NCBI GenBank assembly: GCA_965276635.1
Contig: CBDIBC010000005.1
Coordinates: 1,054,001-1,118,000, forward strand
DNA from: CBDIBC01 sp965276635
Lineage (GTDB): Bacteria > Actinomycetota > Acidimicrobiia > Acidimicrobiales > Palsa-688
Direction of reading: 5' to 3'
DNA: 64,000 bases
Shown here: one piece after another, positions 45,777 through 54,826 of the stretch
How the letters are laid out: each line of letters starts with the position of its first letter
How positions within the stretch are numbered: position 1 is the first letter of the stretch
Notes under the pieces: generated by a model
Database searches by the model: none
Seen by the model: only the letters and a program-made list of their open reading frames with translations
Told to the model about the DNA's origin: nothing
Position numbers and translations under genes: made by a program

Positions 45777-48593
45777 TCAGTCCCCGAGGACGTCAGCCGG
45801 CACGTCGGCGCCGGGAACCTTGTCGGGGGCCAGGATGGCGGTATCGCCCGGGTAGGGCTTGGTCCAACCCGTTGCCGTGTACCAGTCCAGACGGTTCAGC
45901 TGGCGGGGGTTGGCCTGGTCGGGAGCGGCGGACGTTCCGCCGAAGCTCTGGTGGGAGCTCCACTGTGCCCACTGCTGGTAGACGGGCACCGCGGCCGGTG
46001 GAACCGTCGACGGCGCTGACGTGGCCGCCGCCGAAGCGTGGCTCGACGGCGGCGTCGGCGTCACCCCCAAGGTGAGCGGGACCTGGTTGGGGACGGTATC
46101 GTAGGGGGTGTCGTTGGCCGTGTTGGTGAAGGCGTCGAACATGGGCGTGGCCGCTCGATCCTCCTGGTTCATGGGGGCGATACCGAGGATCTGCTCGATG
46201 GTCTTCACCAGGTTCAGCTGGGTGTAGTAGGTGTCGTTCACCTGGCCGCGCTTGGCGTAGGGACTGGCCACGAGCATCGGACTGCGGTGCCCGTCGACGT
46301 GGTCGGTGCCGTTCTGCGTGTCGTCCTCGTCGACGAACACCGCCGAGGAGTCCCAGAACTGGCTGTGGGAGATGGAGCTGATGATGCGTCCCAGGGCCAG
46401 GTCGTTGTCGGCCACCTCGGCCGTCGGGTTCGGATCGCCGGCGCCGACCCCCGCCGTGTGGTCGTCGGGCAGCCAGATCAGGGTCAAGTTGGCCAGCTGG
46501 CCGCTCGTCTCGCTCTGCTGGAACGCCTGCTGCCACACGTCGGCCCGGTACTGATCGGGAATGTTCAGGTCGAACTTGGGATAGGCGTGATAGTCGATGG
46601 CGTTGAGCGACGGGATGTCCGCATAGGTGTACTGCGCGCTCTCCGGCACCGGGAGCGGTCCCTTGGCCTTGCCTTCGAGGATCTGAGAGTCCTGGTACCA
46701 CTGCGACCACGTCGGGTTCGGCGTCGGGAGGTTCTCGTAGTTGTTGTACTCGCCGAAGGCCTGCACCGTGTTGCCAGCCTTCTGCGCCGCGTTCCAGAGG
46801 AACCCGTCCCGCTGGTAGGCCAGGGCATCGCCCCCCTGAGCGGGATAGCTGCGGTAGAAGGCCCCGAACTCCTTCTCGATGTAGTCGTTGGCGTCGGCCT
46901 GGACCAGCCAGTTGTGACCGTCCGCCGACAGGGTGCCTTCGTCGTTGAAGTTGTCGAACAGCCCGAAGTTGTTGGCCAGGCTGTGCGCGTTGGGAGTCAC
47001 CGTGGCACCGAACTGGGCCAATGCCGGATCGCTGTTGCCCTTGGCGATGTCACCGAGCACCTGGTCGTAGGTCCGGTTCTCCCTGACGATCAGGAACACG
47101 TGCTTGATCTTCGACGGCTGGCCCAGCTGCGCGGGGATGGCGGCGGGCGCGGCGGTGGGACGGGCGAGCGGGGTGGACGCCAGCAGGTGGTTCCAGTCGT
47201 TGTTGGTGAAGACCTGGGCGGTGTACGCAGCCAGCCGCGCCTCGGTCGGCGCTTTGAAGACGGTCAACGAGCCGGTGTCGTCGTAGGTGTTGTGCCCGGT
47301 CGCCGGGTTGGTCCCCGGGCCCTTGGAGATGGTGCTCTCCGGACCTCGGGCCCCGATGCCCTTGTCGTTGGTGACGACGAGCTCGTGGAGGGCGCTGTCC
47401 ATCTGCACGTTCACCGGGTACCAGTCGGTGGGGAGCAGGCCCTCGTACTGGACGGGCGATGTCGGCCCGTTGTAGCGGTAGACGGCGAGAGCGTTGTCCC
47501 GGCCGATGCTGACCAGGATGTGGTCGGCATCGGGCATGGTCACCGCGTTGGGGTAGCTGCCCACGGTCGAGCCGGGCAGCGGGTTGGTGTTCACCGTCTG
47601 CGTCACCCGTTGGCGCTTGGTGTCGATCAAAGACATGCTGTCGTCGTTGGAGTTGGCCACCATCAAGGTGCCGTCAGCGCCGAGGTACTCCGCCGTCGGC
47701 TGCAGCCCGACCTTGATCTGCTTGGTCTCCGTCTGACCGGCCAGGTCCACGACGGACACCGCGCCGTTGGTGACGGCACCGGTCGACCGGCTGGCCGCCA
47801 CCGCGGTGCCGTCGGTGAGGTTGGTGTTCTCGCCGGGTGCCGGCGCTCGGCCGCCTTCGTCGGAGACGAAGGCATTCGTCCCGACCACGACGACCTGGCG
47901 GGGGGCGACACCGACGGGGATCTCCTTCACGAGCGTGTTGGTCTTGGTGTCGACCACCCCGAGGGTGTTGTTGCCGTTCAGCGCCACGTACAGCTGCCGG
48001 CCGTCCGCGGACAGGGCCATCCCCGAGGGCAGACCGTCACCGTTGGGTCCGGTGAGAGGGATGACGATAGGGGCCGAGGCCTTGCCGTCGGATCCGATGG
48101 TGAAGCGAACCAGGTCGGCGGCCTGCGGGAACCACAGCGTCTTGCCGTCGGTTGAGTAGAGAGGCCCGTCCGCGGCCACCGCGCCGTCACCGACCTTCGG
48201 GTCGGTAGTGGAGCCGGTGCCGAGCTGTTGGACGATGGCGCCGGTGCGAACGTCCATGATGGTGAGGAACCCGGTGCCTTGCTCGTAGGAGAGGGCAGCC
48301 AGCTTGGTGCCGTCGGGGCTGAGGGTGCTCGACAGCAGGCGGCCGTTGGTCACCAGCTCCCTCGTCCCGACCGGGTCGACGCGCTGGTTGGACGGGAGCA
48401 GGACGCTGTTGCCGCTCGTCGAGCCGACCTGGGCGGTCCCGAAACCACCGCCGACGTTGGCCGCCACCGCCACACCGCCGAGGCCACCGACCAGCGCCAC
48501 GGCCACCGCGCCGGTGACGGCGGCCCGCCCGCCGCGCCGGGGGCGCGTCCTGCGTACCTGCTCCACCGGATAGAAACCACTCTGCACCGTCAT
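45777..48593 (-). CDS. Secreted beta-propeller phosphoesterase
   Basis: The 938-residue protein has an Arg-rich signal (RRTRPRRGGRAAVTGAVAVA, possibly Tat-type), an N-terminal YVTN/SMP-30-type propeller (ALSADGRQLYVALNGNNTLG and similar repeats) and a C-terminal phosphoesterase of the phospholipase C/acid phosphatase family. Metal-site candidates are VFLIVRENRTYDQVLGD, DGHNWLVQADANDY, LPDDHTAG and FVDEDDTQNGTDHVDGHRSP. It is likely exported and acts on phosphate esters. ATG 48593 is seven bases after GAGGAG; the longer frame is weak. The tail is Pro/Ser/Ala-rich, then WYTATGWTKPYPGDTA. Confidence 0.85.
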   Translation of the reverse strand: MTVQSGFYPVEQVRRTRPRRGGRAAVTGAVAVALVGGLGGVAVAANVGGGFGTAQVGSTSGNSVLLPSNQRVDPVGTRELVTNGRLLSSTLSPDGTKLAALSYEQGTGFLTIMDVRTGAIVQQLGTGSTTDPKVGDGAVAADGPLYSTDGKTLWFPQAADLVRFTIGSDGKASAPIVIPLTGPNGDGLPSGMALSADGRQLYVALNGNNTLGVVDTKTNTLVKEIPVGVAPRQVVVVGTNAFVSDEGGRAPAPGENTNLTDGTAVAASRSTGAVTNGAVSVVDLAGQTETKQIKVGLQPTAEYLGADGTLMVANSNDDSMSLIDTKRQRVTQTVNTNPLPGSTVGSYPNAVTMPDADHILVSIGRDNALAVYRYNGPTSPVQYEGLLPTDWYPVNVQMDSALHELVVTNDKGIGARGPESTISKGPGTNPATGHNTYDDTGSLTVFKAPTEARLAAYTAQVFTNNDWNHLLASTPLARPTAAPAAIPAQLGQPSKIKHVFLIVRENRTYDQVLGDIAKGNSDPALAQFGATVTPNAHSLANNFGLFDNFNDEGTLSADGHNWLVQADANDYIEKEFGAFYRSYPAQGGDALAYQRDGFLWNAAQKAGNTVQAFGEYNNYENLPTPNPTWSQWYQDSQILEGKAKGPLPVPESAQYTYADIPSLNAIDYHAYPKFDLNIPDQYRADVWQQAFQQSETSGQLANLTLIWLPDDHTAGVGAGDPNPTAEVADNDLALGRIISSISHSQFWDSSAVFVDEDDTQNGTDHVDGHRSPMLVASPYAKRGQVNDTYYTQLNLVKTIEQILGIAPMNQEDRAATPMFDAFTNTANDTPYDTVPNQVPLTLGVTPTPPSSHASAAATSAPSTVPPAAVPVYQQWAQWSSHQSFGGTSAAPDQANPRQLNRLDWYTATGWTKPYPGDTAILAPDKVPGADVPADVLGD

Positions 48594-48717
48594 CCGAGCT
48601 CCTCTCGCCGAATCGAAGTCCTGAACGCAGCGTAAGAAGCCCACATTGCTGCCAAACCAGGACGACGTGAATCGGCGGCCATCGCTCGGTGAACATTCGC
48701 CGGCGGCCGGCGGCGGC

Positions 48718-49179
48718 TCAGGCCGGATCGAAGCAACCGTCGAAGGACCACAGGGGGTTTATGGCGATGGTCCCCGCCGCGGTGGTGACGGTCCGCGAGC
48801 CGTTCACCGCCACCGGACCGTCGCCGTCGGCGGTGTAGCAGCCGTTGGTGCGGAGGTTCAGGTTGTACAAAGCGGTCACCGAAGTGGCGGGGCCGTCGAC
48901 CAGCCACACGATGCTGCAGACCCAGTCACTGCCCGCGCCGTGCTGCGGCACGGACGGTGAACCCTTGACACACGCCGCCCGACTGCGCAACGCGTCGGTT
49001 CGCGGGTGCGGGTGACCCTGCTCGGTCTGCTGGAGGATCCACAGGTTGGCAAAGGTGCGGCTGATGGCAGTGTCCAGGCGCGCCTGGGAGAGGCCGGTGG
49101 AGCCGCACCCGCCGACGGTGCCGACGATGGCGCCGCCCACCACTGCGGCGACGACGAGCCGCCGGGCCGACCAGGCCAC
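48718..49179 (-). CDS. Small lipoprotein downstream of an ABC exporter
   Basis: The 153-residue protein starts with LVVAAVVGGAIVGTVGGCGS, a signal peptide with a GGC lipobox. The rest has one helix (DTAISRTFANLWILQQTEQG) and several Cys (RAACVKG, DWVCSIVW, TNGCYTAD, DGCFDPA) that may form disulfides outside the cell. I recognise no family. GTG 49179 is one base beyond the stop of the permease gene, so it is the third gene of the ATPase-permease-lipoprotein operon and may be an accessory to that transporter. Confidence 0.65.
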   Translation of the reverse strand: MAWSARRLVVAAVVGGAIVGTVGGCGSTGLSQARLDTAISRTFANLWILQQTEQGHPHPRTDALRSRAACVKGSPSVPQHGAGSDWVCSIVWLVDGPATSVTALYNLNLRTNGCYTADGDGPVAVNGSRTVTTAAGTIAINPLWSFDGCFDPA

Positions 49180-49180
49180 G

Positions 49181-50032
49181 TCAGCCGACCGAGATGCTGC
49201 GCCGGGTGAACACGATGGCGGCGGCGGCGAGCCACGCCCCCGCCCAGACCAGGCTGACGGCGGTGCCCTGGAAGAAGGGCCCGCGAAAGGTGGGGGCGGT
49301 CCAGAACCCGTGCCACGAGGTGAACGCCGTCGTCGGCATGACCACCTGGGCGGCCCACGGCAGGTCGACGAGCGACACCAGCTGCAGGACCAGACCGACG
49401 ACCAGTGGTCCACCGATGGCGACTGCGCTGTGCCGGGACGCCACCGAGAGGAACAGGCCGAGGGCGGTGAAGGCCACGACCGGCGGCAGGACCACAGCCC
49501 AACTGGCGACGACGAGCGCCAGCGCGTGCCCCGTCGGTACGGTCTGGCCGGACAGACCAACGATCGGTTCCGTGCCGGCCAACACGCCCGCCAGGATGCA
49601 CGCCGCCGCCAGGATCACGGTCATCGCCACCGAAAAGGTCATGGCGGCCAGCACCTTGCCGGCGAAGATCTGGCCGCGGCGGCCCGAACGGGTAAGGATC
49701 ATCTTCCACGTGCCGAAGTGGTCCTCCGCTGCGAACATGTCACCGGCCACCAGGCTGGTCAGCAGCGGGAAGACCCATTGGCCGGTGAACCCCAGCGCCA
49801 CCAGGGGGACGGCGAAACCCGACGTGTGCACCCACCGGCCGAACAAGGTGTCGGCAGGGACGGCGCTCTGCGCCTGGAGGCCGGCTAGGAAGGCGAACGG
49901 CCCGACCAGGCAGATCCCGGCCGCCACCCGGACCCGCTGCTGGTGGGCCAGCTTGCCGAGCTCCAGGAGCCAGACGTCGACGCCACTCACGGCGCTCACG
50001 GCGCGGCGACGCGCCGGAGCGACACTCGTCAC
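49181..50032 (-). CDS. ABC-2-type transporter permease
   Basis: The 283-residue protein has six hydrophobic segments and the ABC-2 permease pattern: VWLLELGKLAHQQRVRV at the start, DMFAAEDHFGTWKMILTRSG before the third helix, then long hydrophobic stretches. It would form the channel of an exporter with the upstream ATPase. GTG 50032 overlaps the stop of the ATPase gene by 4 bases (GTGA). The longer frame to 50638 is the shadow of the ATPase. The substrate is unknown. Confidence 0.82.
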   Translation of the reverse strand: MTSVAPARRRAVSAVSGVDVWLLELGKLAHQQRVRVAAGICLVGPFAFLAGLQAQSAVPADTLFGRWVHTSGFAVPLVALGFTGQWVFPLLTSLVAGDMFAAEDHFGTWKMILTRSGRRGQIFAGKVLAAMTFSVAMTVILAAACILAGVLAGTEPIVGLSGQTVPTGHALALVVASWAVVLPPVVAFTALGLFLSVASRHSAVAIGGPLVVGLVLQLVSLVDLPWAAQVVMPTTAFTSWHGFWTAPTFRGPFFQGTAVSLVWAGAWLAAAAIVFTRRSISVG

Positions 50033-50982
50033 CGGGAGGACACCATCGAGCGATCGAGGGGCGCGGTGTCGGGTCTGTCCGCTTCGGTGAGCAGGAAGAA
50101 CAACGATTCCAACGACGTCACGTCGAGCCACAACCTCCGAACTGCGGTACCCGATCGGCCCAGGTCGACGATCAGGTGGTCCAGCGACGCCTCGTCGGTG
50201 CGCACGGTCAGTCCCCCGTCGTCGTGACGGGCTGCGCTCACCCCCGGTCGCCCAGAGGCCAGCTGCAAGGCGGCACTGTCGTCCGCCGTCCGCAGCCGGT
50301 ACGACGGGTGCGGCGCCCGCCGACCCATCTCGGCCAGGCTGCCAGCGAAGACCACCCGCCCGGTGCGCATCACGGTCACCTCGTCGCAGAGCGCTTCGAC
50401 CTCCGCCATGTTGTGGCTGGAGAGCAGCACGGTGACCCCGCTGTCGGCCAGCTGGCGCACCGACGCGCGGAGATCCCGCATGCCGGCCGGGTCCAACCCG
50501 TTGGTGGGCTCGTCCAGGATCAGCAGCCGGGGAGCGCGCAGCATGGATGCGGCCATGCCCAACCGTTGGCGCATGCCGAGGGAGTAGCCCTTCACCTTCT
50601 GGTCGGCGACGTCGAGGAGCCCCACGTCGTCGAGGCATCGCGCTACGACCGGGCCTCGATCGTCGAGCCCGTCCAGCGTGGCGAGGATCTCTAGGTTCCG
50701 GCGGGCGCTCAGGTAGGGATAGAAGCGGGGCGCCTCGACGAAGCCGGCGACACCGTCGAGACTGCTGCCGCCCTCGGCCGGGCGCCCGAACAGCCGGAGC
50801 GTGCCGGCATCGGGGCGCAGCAGGCCGAAGAGCATGGCCAGCACCGTGGTCTTCCCGGCACCGTTGGGCCCAAGCATGCCGTGCACCACCCCCGGACCGA
50901 TGGCGATGTCGATGCCGTCAACGGCCACCACCTCGCCGTAGCGCTTGGTGAGTCGCTCAGCAGCGACGGCAGCGGCGACCAC
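50029..50982 (-). CDS. ABC transporter ATPase (ABC-2/drug-export type)
   Basis: The 317-residue ATPase has Walker A MLGPNGAGKTT, Q-loop GFVEAPRFYPYLSARRNLEI, signature YSLGMRQRL, Walker B LLILDEPTNGLD and switch His SSHNMAEVE. The C-terminal extension of about 100 residues is typical of the CcmA/DrrA class of exporter ATPases. With the overlapping permease gene it makes a simple exporter, and a lipoprotein gene completes the operon. The 228 bases before it have no recognised gene and should contain the promoter. Confidence 0.88.
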   Translation of the reverse strand: MVAAAVAAERLTKRYGEVVAVDGIDIAIGPGVVHGMLGPNGAGKTTVLAMLFGLLRPDAGTLRLFGRPAEGGSSLDGVAGFVEAPRFYPYLSARRNLEILATLDGLDDRGPVVARCLDDVGLLDVADQKVKGYSLGMRQRLGMAASMLRAPRLLILDEPTNGLDPAGMRDLRASVRQLADSGVTVLLSSHNMAEVEALCDEVTVMRTGRVVFAGSLAEMGRRAPHPSYRLRTADDSAALQLASGRPGVSAARHDDGGLTVRTDEASLDHLIVDLGRSGTAVRRLWLDVTSLESLFFLLTEADRPDTAPLDRSMVSSR

Positions 50983-51210
50983 GAACGAGATGCTAGGAAA
51001 ACCATCTTGCTCCGAATCGAACAGGAAGTGGCCATTCCCCGTCTCACCGGTGACGGTACGGCGAACGTCTCATGCCGCGGCGGCCATGACGCCGGTGAAC
51101 CTCCCGCCGTCCGGGCACGCCCAGGCCTAACCTGGCATGGTCCTCGTCGTCGGGCGTCGCCCACCGTATCCCGACGTGGGTGTCGGTGAGCGGGGCGACG
51201 GTAAGGTCAT

Positions 51211-51963
51211 GTGGTGGAACGCCGGGGGTTCGGGGTCGACATCGGAGGGTCCGGCATCAAGGGCGCCATCGTGGACCTTGACACCGGCACCCTCGACGGC
51301 TCGCGCTTCAAGCTCCCGACACCCCGGCCGTCCACCCCCGAAGCCGTCGGCAGGACCGTCGCCGACGTGGTCCACCATTTCGACTGGCACGGGCCGGTCG
51401 GGGCGACCTTCCCGGCCGCGGTCACCGGCGGCGTGGCCCGCACGGCAGCCAACGTCGACCCGTCATGGGTCGGGACCAGCATCGAGGACGTGCTGGGCGA
51501 CGCCCTGGGCATGGGGGTGACCGCGCTGAACGACGCCGACGCGGCCGGCGTCGCCGAGGTGGCGTTCGGCGCCGCCAAGGGTCAGGACGGCCTGGTCGTC
51601 GTGACCACCCTCGGCACCGGGATCGGGACCGCGCTGATCTATCGCGGCGTCCTGATCCCGAACAGCGAGCTCGGGCACCTGGAGGTCGACGGCCACGACG
51701 CCGAGACCCGGGCCAGTGCCGGAGCGCGCGACCACGAGGGCCTGAGCTGGGCGAAGTGGGCCGCCCGGTTGGAGCGCTACTACCAGGCCCTCGAGCGCTA
51801 CCTGTGGCCGGACCTGTTCGTGGTGGGCGGCGGCGTCAGTCGGAAGGCGGCCAAGTTCCTGCCGCTCCTGGAGCTGCGGACGCCGATCGTGGCCGCCTCC
51901 CTCCAGAACGAGGCAGGCATCATCGGCTCGGCCCTGCAGGCATCGGCTGAGCGCCCGGGTTGA
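51211..51963 (+). CDS. ppgK: Polyphosphate glucokinase (ROK family)
   Basis: The 250-residue protein has the ROK ATP-binding start FGVDIGGSGIKGAIVDLDTG, TFPAAVTGGVARTAANVD, ALNDADAAGVAEVAFGAAKG, VTTLGTGIGTALIYRG and the glucose-contact Glu/His region NSELGHLEVDG. This is the actinobacterial polyphosphate/ATP glucokinase pattern, lacking the ROK zinc-site Cys. It phosphorylates glucose in the cytoplasm with polyphosphate or ATP. GTG 51211 or 51214 may be the start. The next gene starts 66 bases later. Confidence 0.88.
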   Translation: MVERRGFGVDIGGSGIKGAIVDLDTGTLDGSRFKLPTPRPSTPEAVGRTVADVVHHFDWHGPVGATFPAAVTGGVARTAANVDPSWVGTSIEDVLGDALGMGVTALNDADAAGVAEVAFGAAKGQDGLVVVTTLGTGIGTALIYRGVLIPNSELGHLEVDGHDAETRASAGARDHEGLSWAKWAARLERYYQALERYLWPDLFVVGGGVSRKAAKFLPLLELRTPIVAASLQNEAGIIGSALQASAERPG

Positions 51964-52028
51964 ACCCCTCGGGTTCGGGGCGCCCGGTGGCGAGGAACGT
52001 CCCTGGCTCGTTGTAGCGTGCCCGTGAC

Positions 52029-53678
52029 ATGGATGTGCTCGTCGTCGTCGCCGGCAGCCAGGTCCCCGAACGTCTCGTGACTCGAGCGCGACGGCGGGTC
52101 GATGTCGGTCGCGGCCCGGTCCACCGCGACACCATCGCCGACCTGCGTGCCCACATCCCTCGGTCGGTCGGGGTGTTCGGCGATCCGGCGGACATCGCCG
52201 CGGTCGCCGACTCCCTCCACCAGGCCGGCCTGCCGGTGACCGTCTACGCCGATGGCCCCATCACGGTGGAGCCCGGCATCCAGGTCGACCCGATCCACGA
52301 CCCCGGTCCAGCTATGGAGGTGGCCGGCTCGTTGCTCGACCTGATCGGCAACACGCCCCTGGTGCGCCTCGACCGGGTGGGCCGGAACCTTTCGTGCCAC
52401 CTGCTGGCCAAGCTGGAGGCGTGCAACCCCGGGGGCAGCGTCAAGGATCGCCCGGCCCTGTCGATGGTCCTGGCCGCGGAGGCAGACGGCTCGCTGCGCC
52501 CCGGGGGGACGATCGTCGAGCCGACATCGGGGAACACGGGGGTGGGGCTGGCCCTCGTCGCCGCCCGCCGCGGCTACAAGTGCATCTTCACCATGCCAGA
52601 CAAGATTGCCGAGGAGAAGCGCCAGCTGCTGCGGGCCTACGGCGCCGAGGTGGTCATCTGCCCGTCGGTGGCCCACGACCATCCGGAGTCCTACACGGAG
52701 GTAGCCGCCCGCCTGGCGAAGACCACGCCCGGGGCGTTCCTGCCCGACCAGTACAGCAACCCGCACAATCCCGAGGCCCACGAGCAGACCACTGGTCCGG
52801 AGCTGTGGCGCCAGACGGCGGGGCGGATCACCCACCTGGTGGCGACCATCGGCACCGGCGGCACTATCACGGGGATCGGCCGCTACCTCAAGGCGCAGAA
52901 CCCCGCCATCCAGATCGTCGGCGCCGACCCGGAGGGCTCTGTCTACTCCGGCGGCTCGGGCCGCCCGTACCTGGTGGAGGGCATCGGCCACGACTACTGG
53001 CCCGGGGTCTACGACCGTGACGTGGCCGACCGGATGGTGATGGTGTCCGACCGGGACAGCTTCCTCACCGCCCGCCGGGTCACCCGCGAGGAGGGCATCC
53101 TGGCCGGCGGGTCCTGCGGTACGGCCGTGTGGGCGGCCCTGGAGATCGGGCGGGAGCTCGGTCCCGACGACGTGGTCGTCGTGCTCCTCCCCGATTCGGG
53201 TCGCGGCTACCTGACGAAGGTCTACGACGACGGGTGGATGGCCGACCACGGCTTCCTGCGGGCCAGTGGCGACACCATCGAGGCGGTCCTCACCCACAAG
53301 GGCACCGACCTCCCGCCGCTGGTGCACGTGCACCCCCACGAGACTGTGCGCACGGCCATCACCATCCTCAGGGAGTACGGCGTGTCGCAGATGCCGGTGG
53401 TGCGAGCCGAGCCCCCCGTCGCCCTGGCCGAGGTGGTCGGCACCGTCAGCGACCGGCGCCTGCTGGAGCGGGCGTTCGCCGACCCGGGCTTCGTGGACCT
53501 CCGGGTGGAGGCCGTCATGGACCCGCCCCTGCCGATGATCGGCGCCGGCGAGCCGGTGGACACCGCCGCGGTCCGGCTGAGCGAGGTCACGGCCGTGCTC
53601 GTCCTCGACGGGGGGCATCCGACAGGGATCCTGACCCGCTCGGACCTGCTCGACTTCCTGGCCGGGATCGACCGATGA
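52029..53678 (+). CDS. Cystathionine beta-synthase with unusual N-terminal extension
   Basis: The PLP core begins at about residue 100 with LLDLIGNTPLVRLDRVG and has the Schiff-base Lys in NPGGSVKDRPALSM, phosphate loop EPTSGNTG, later ATIGTGGTITGIGRYLK and LLPDSGRGYLTKVYDDGW. Two CBS domains follow (about 415-549). It makes cystathionine from homocysteine and serine. The first 95 residues (MDVLVVVAGSQVPERLVTRA and on) are not part of any usual CBS enzyme and have the codon bias of a real gene. An internal ATG 52314 would give the standard length. It overlaps the gamma-lyase gene by 4 bases. Confidence 0.87.
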   Translation: MDVLVVVAGSQVPERLVTRARRRVDVGRGPVHRDTIADLRAHIPRSVGVFGDPADIAAVADSLHQAGLPVTVYADGPITVEPGIQVDPIHDPGPAMEVAGSLLDLIGNTPLVRLDRVGRNLSCHLLAKLEACNPGGSVKDRPALSMVLAAEADGSLRPGGTIVEPTSGNTGVGLALVAARRGYKCIFTMPDKIAEEKRQLLRAYGAEVVICPSVAHDHPESYTEVAARLAKTTPGAFLPDQYSNPHNPEAHEQTTGPELWRQTAGRITHLVATIGTGGTITGIGRYLKAQNPAIQIVGADPEGSVYSGGSGRPYLVEGIGHDYWPGVYDRDVADRMVMVSDRDSFLTARRVTREEGILAGGSCGTAVWAALEIGRELGPDDVVVVLLPDSGRGYLTKVYDDGWMADHGFLRASGDTIEAVLTHKGTDLPPLVHVHPHETVRTAITILREYGVSQMPVVRAEPPVALAEVVGTVSDRRLLERAFADPGFVDLRVEAVMDPPLPMIGAGEPVDTAAVRLSEVTAVLVLDGGHPTGILTRSDLLDFLAGIDR

Positions 53679-54826
53679 GCCGCCTTCCCGGTTTCGAGAC
53701 CCGCGCCGTGCATGCTGGCTCTCGCCCCGACCCGGTGACCGGTGCGGTGGTGCCGGCGGTCTCGCTCGCCACCACCTTCGCTCAGGCGGCGGTGGGCGAC
53801 TTCAACGCCTTCGAGTACAGCCGGACGTCGAACCCCACCCGCGTGGCCCTGGAGACATGCCTGGCGGCGCTGGAGGGTGGCGCCTACGGTCGGGCCTTCG
53901 CCAGTGGCCTGGCCGCCGAGGACGCCATCCTGCGGCTCCTGCAGCCTGGCGACCACCTGGTCATCCCCGACGATGCCTACGGCGGGACCTACCGGCTCAT
54001 CGCCCGCGTCCACCACCCCGCCGGCGTGGCCTTCACCCCCGTCCACCTCGGGGACTTCGATGCCCTGGCCGCGGCGTGGCGACCGGAGACACGGATGCTG
54101 TGGGTGGAGACGCCGTCGAACCCGCGGCTCGGCGTCTTCGACATCGCTCGCCTAGCCGAGATCGCCCACGAACGCGGCGCCCGGCTGGTGGTCGACAACA
54201 CGTTCGCCACCCCGTACCTCCAGCAGCCACTCTCCCTCGGCGCCGACGTGGTCGTGCACTCCACCACCAAGTACCTGGGCGGCCACAGCGACGTCGTCGG
54301 AGGCTTCGTTGCCACCGACGACGTCGAGACCGCCGAGCGGCTGGCCTTCCTGCAGAACGCGGTCGGCGCCATACCCAGCCCGTTCGACTGCTACCTGGTG
54401 CAGCGCGGGGTGAAGACCCTCGCCGTGCGCATGGAACGCCACTGCGACAACGCCGAGGCCGTCGTCGACCTGTTGGAGAGCCATCCGGCAGTGGCCACGG
54501 TCCTCTACCCCGGGCGTCCCGGCTTGACCGGGGCTCAGGTGGCCCCCACCCAGATGCTGCGCTTCGGCGGCATGGTCTCGTTCGTGCTCGCCGGCGGCGA
54601 GGCCCAGGCCCTCGAAGTGGCCCGCAGCACGGAGGTGTTCACCCTGGCCGAGTCGCTCGGGGCGGTGGAATCGCTGATCGAGCACCCCCACCGGATGACC
54701 CACGCCTCTGTTGCCGACAGCCCCCTCGCCGTCGACCCCGGGCTCATCCGGCTGTCCGTCGGGCTGGAGACGACGTCGGACCTCCTGGCCGACCTGGCCC
54801 AGGCCCTCGACCGGAGCCCGTCGTGA
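53675..54826 (+). CDS. Cystathionine gamma-lyase/synthase
   Basis: The 383-residue PLP enzyme has FEYSRTSNPTRVALE, AFASGLAAEDAILRLL, the active site HSTTKYLGGHSDVVGG with the PLP Lys, and RLSVGLE near the end. Coupling with a cystathionine beta-synthase (4-base overlap, ATGA at 53675) suggests the reverse transsulfuration direction, splitting cystathionine to cysteine. Sequence alone does not separate gamma-lyase from gamma-synthase. The stop overlaps the PP2C start (GTGA), so all three proteins are coupled. Confidence 0.9.
   Translation: MSRLPGFETRAVHAGSRPDPVTGAVVPAVSLATTFAQAAVGDFNAFEYSRTSNPTRVALETCLAALEGGAYGRAFASGLAAEDAILRLLQPGDHLVIPDDAYGGTYRLIARVHHPAGVAFTPVHLGDFDALAAAWRPETRMLWVETPSNPRLGVFDIARLAEIAHERGARLVVDNTFATPYLQQPLSLGADVVVHSTTKYLGGHSDVVGGFVATDDVETAERLAFLQNAVGAIPSPFDCYLVQRGVKTLAVRMERHCDNAEAVVDLLESHPAVATVLYPGRPGLTGAQVAPTQMLRFGGMVSFVLAGGEAQALEVARSTEVFTLAESLGAVESLIEHPHRMTHASVADSPLAVDPGLIRLSVGLETTSDLLADLAQALDRSPS

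Noticed and set aside
46038..48155. Plus-strand 705-residue frame opposite the phosphoesterase
   Set aside because: It is an antisense shadow: Val/Gly/Arg/Asp-rich with no domain, while the minus strand has a complete two-domain protein.
51798..53618. Minus-strand 606-residue frame opposite cystathionine beta-synthase
   Set aside because: No recognisable motif and full overlap with a certain gene.
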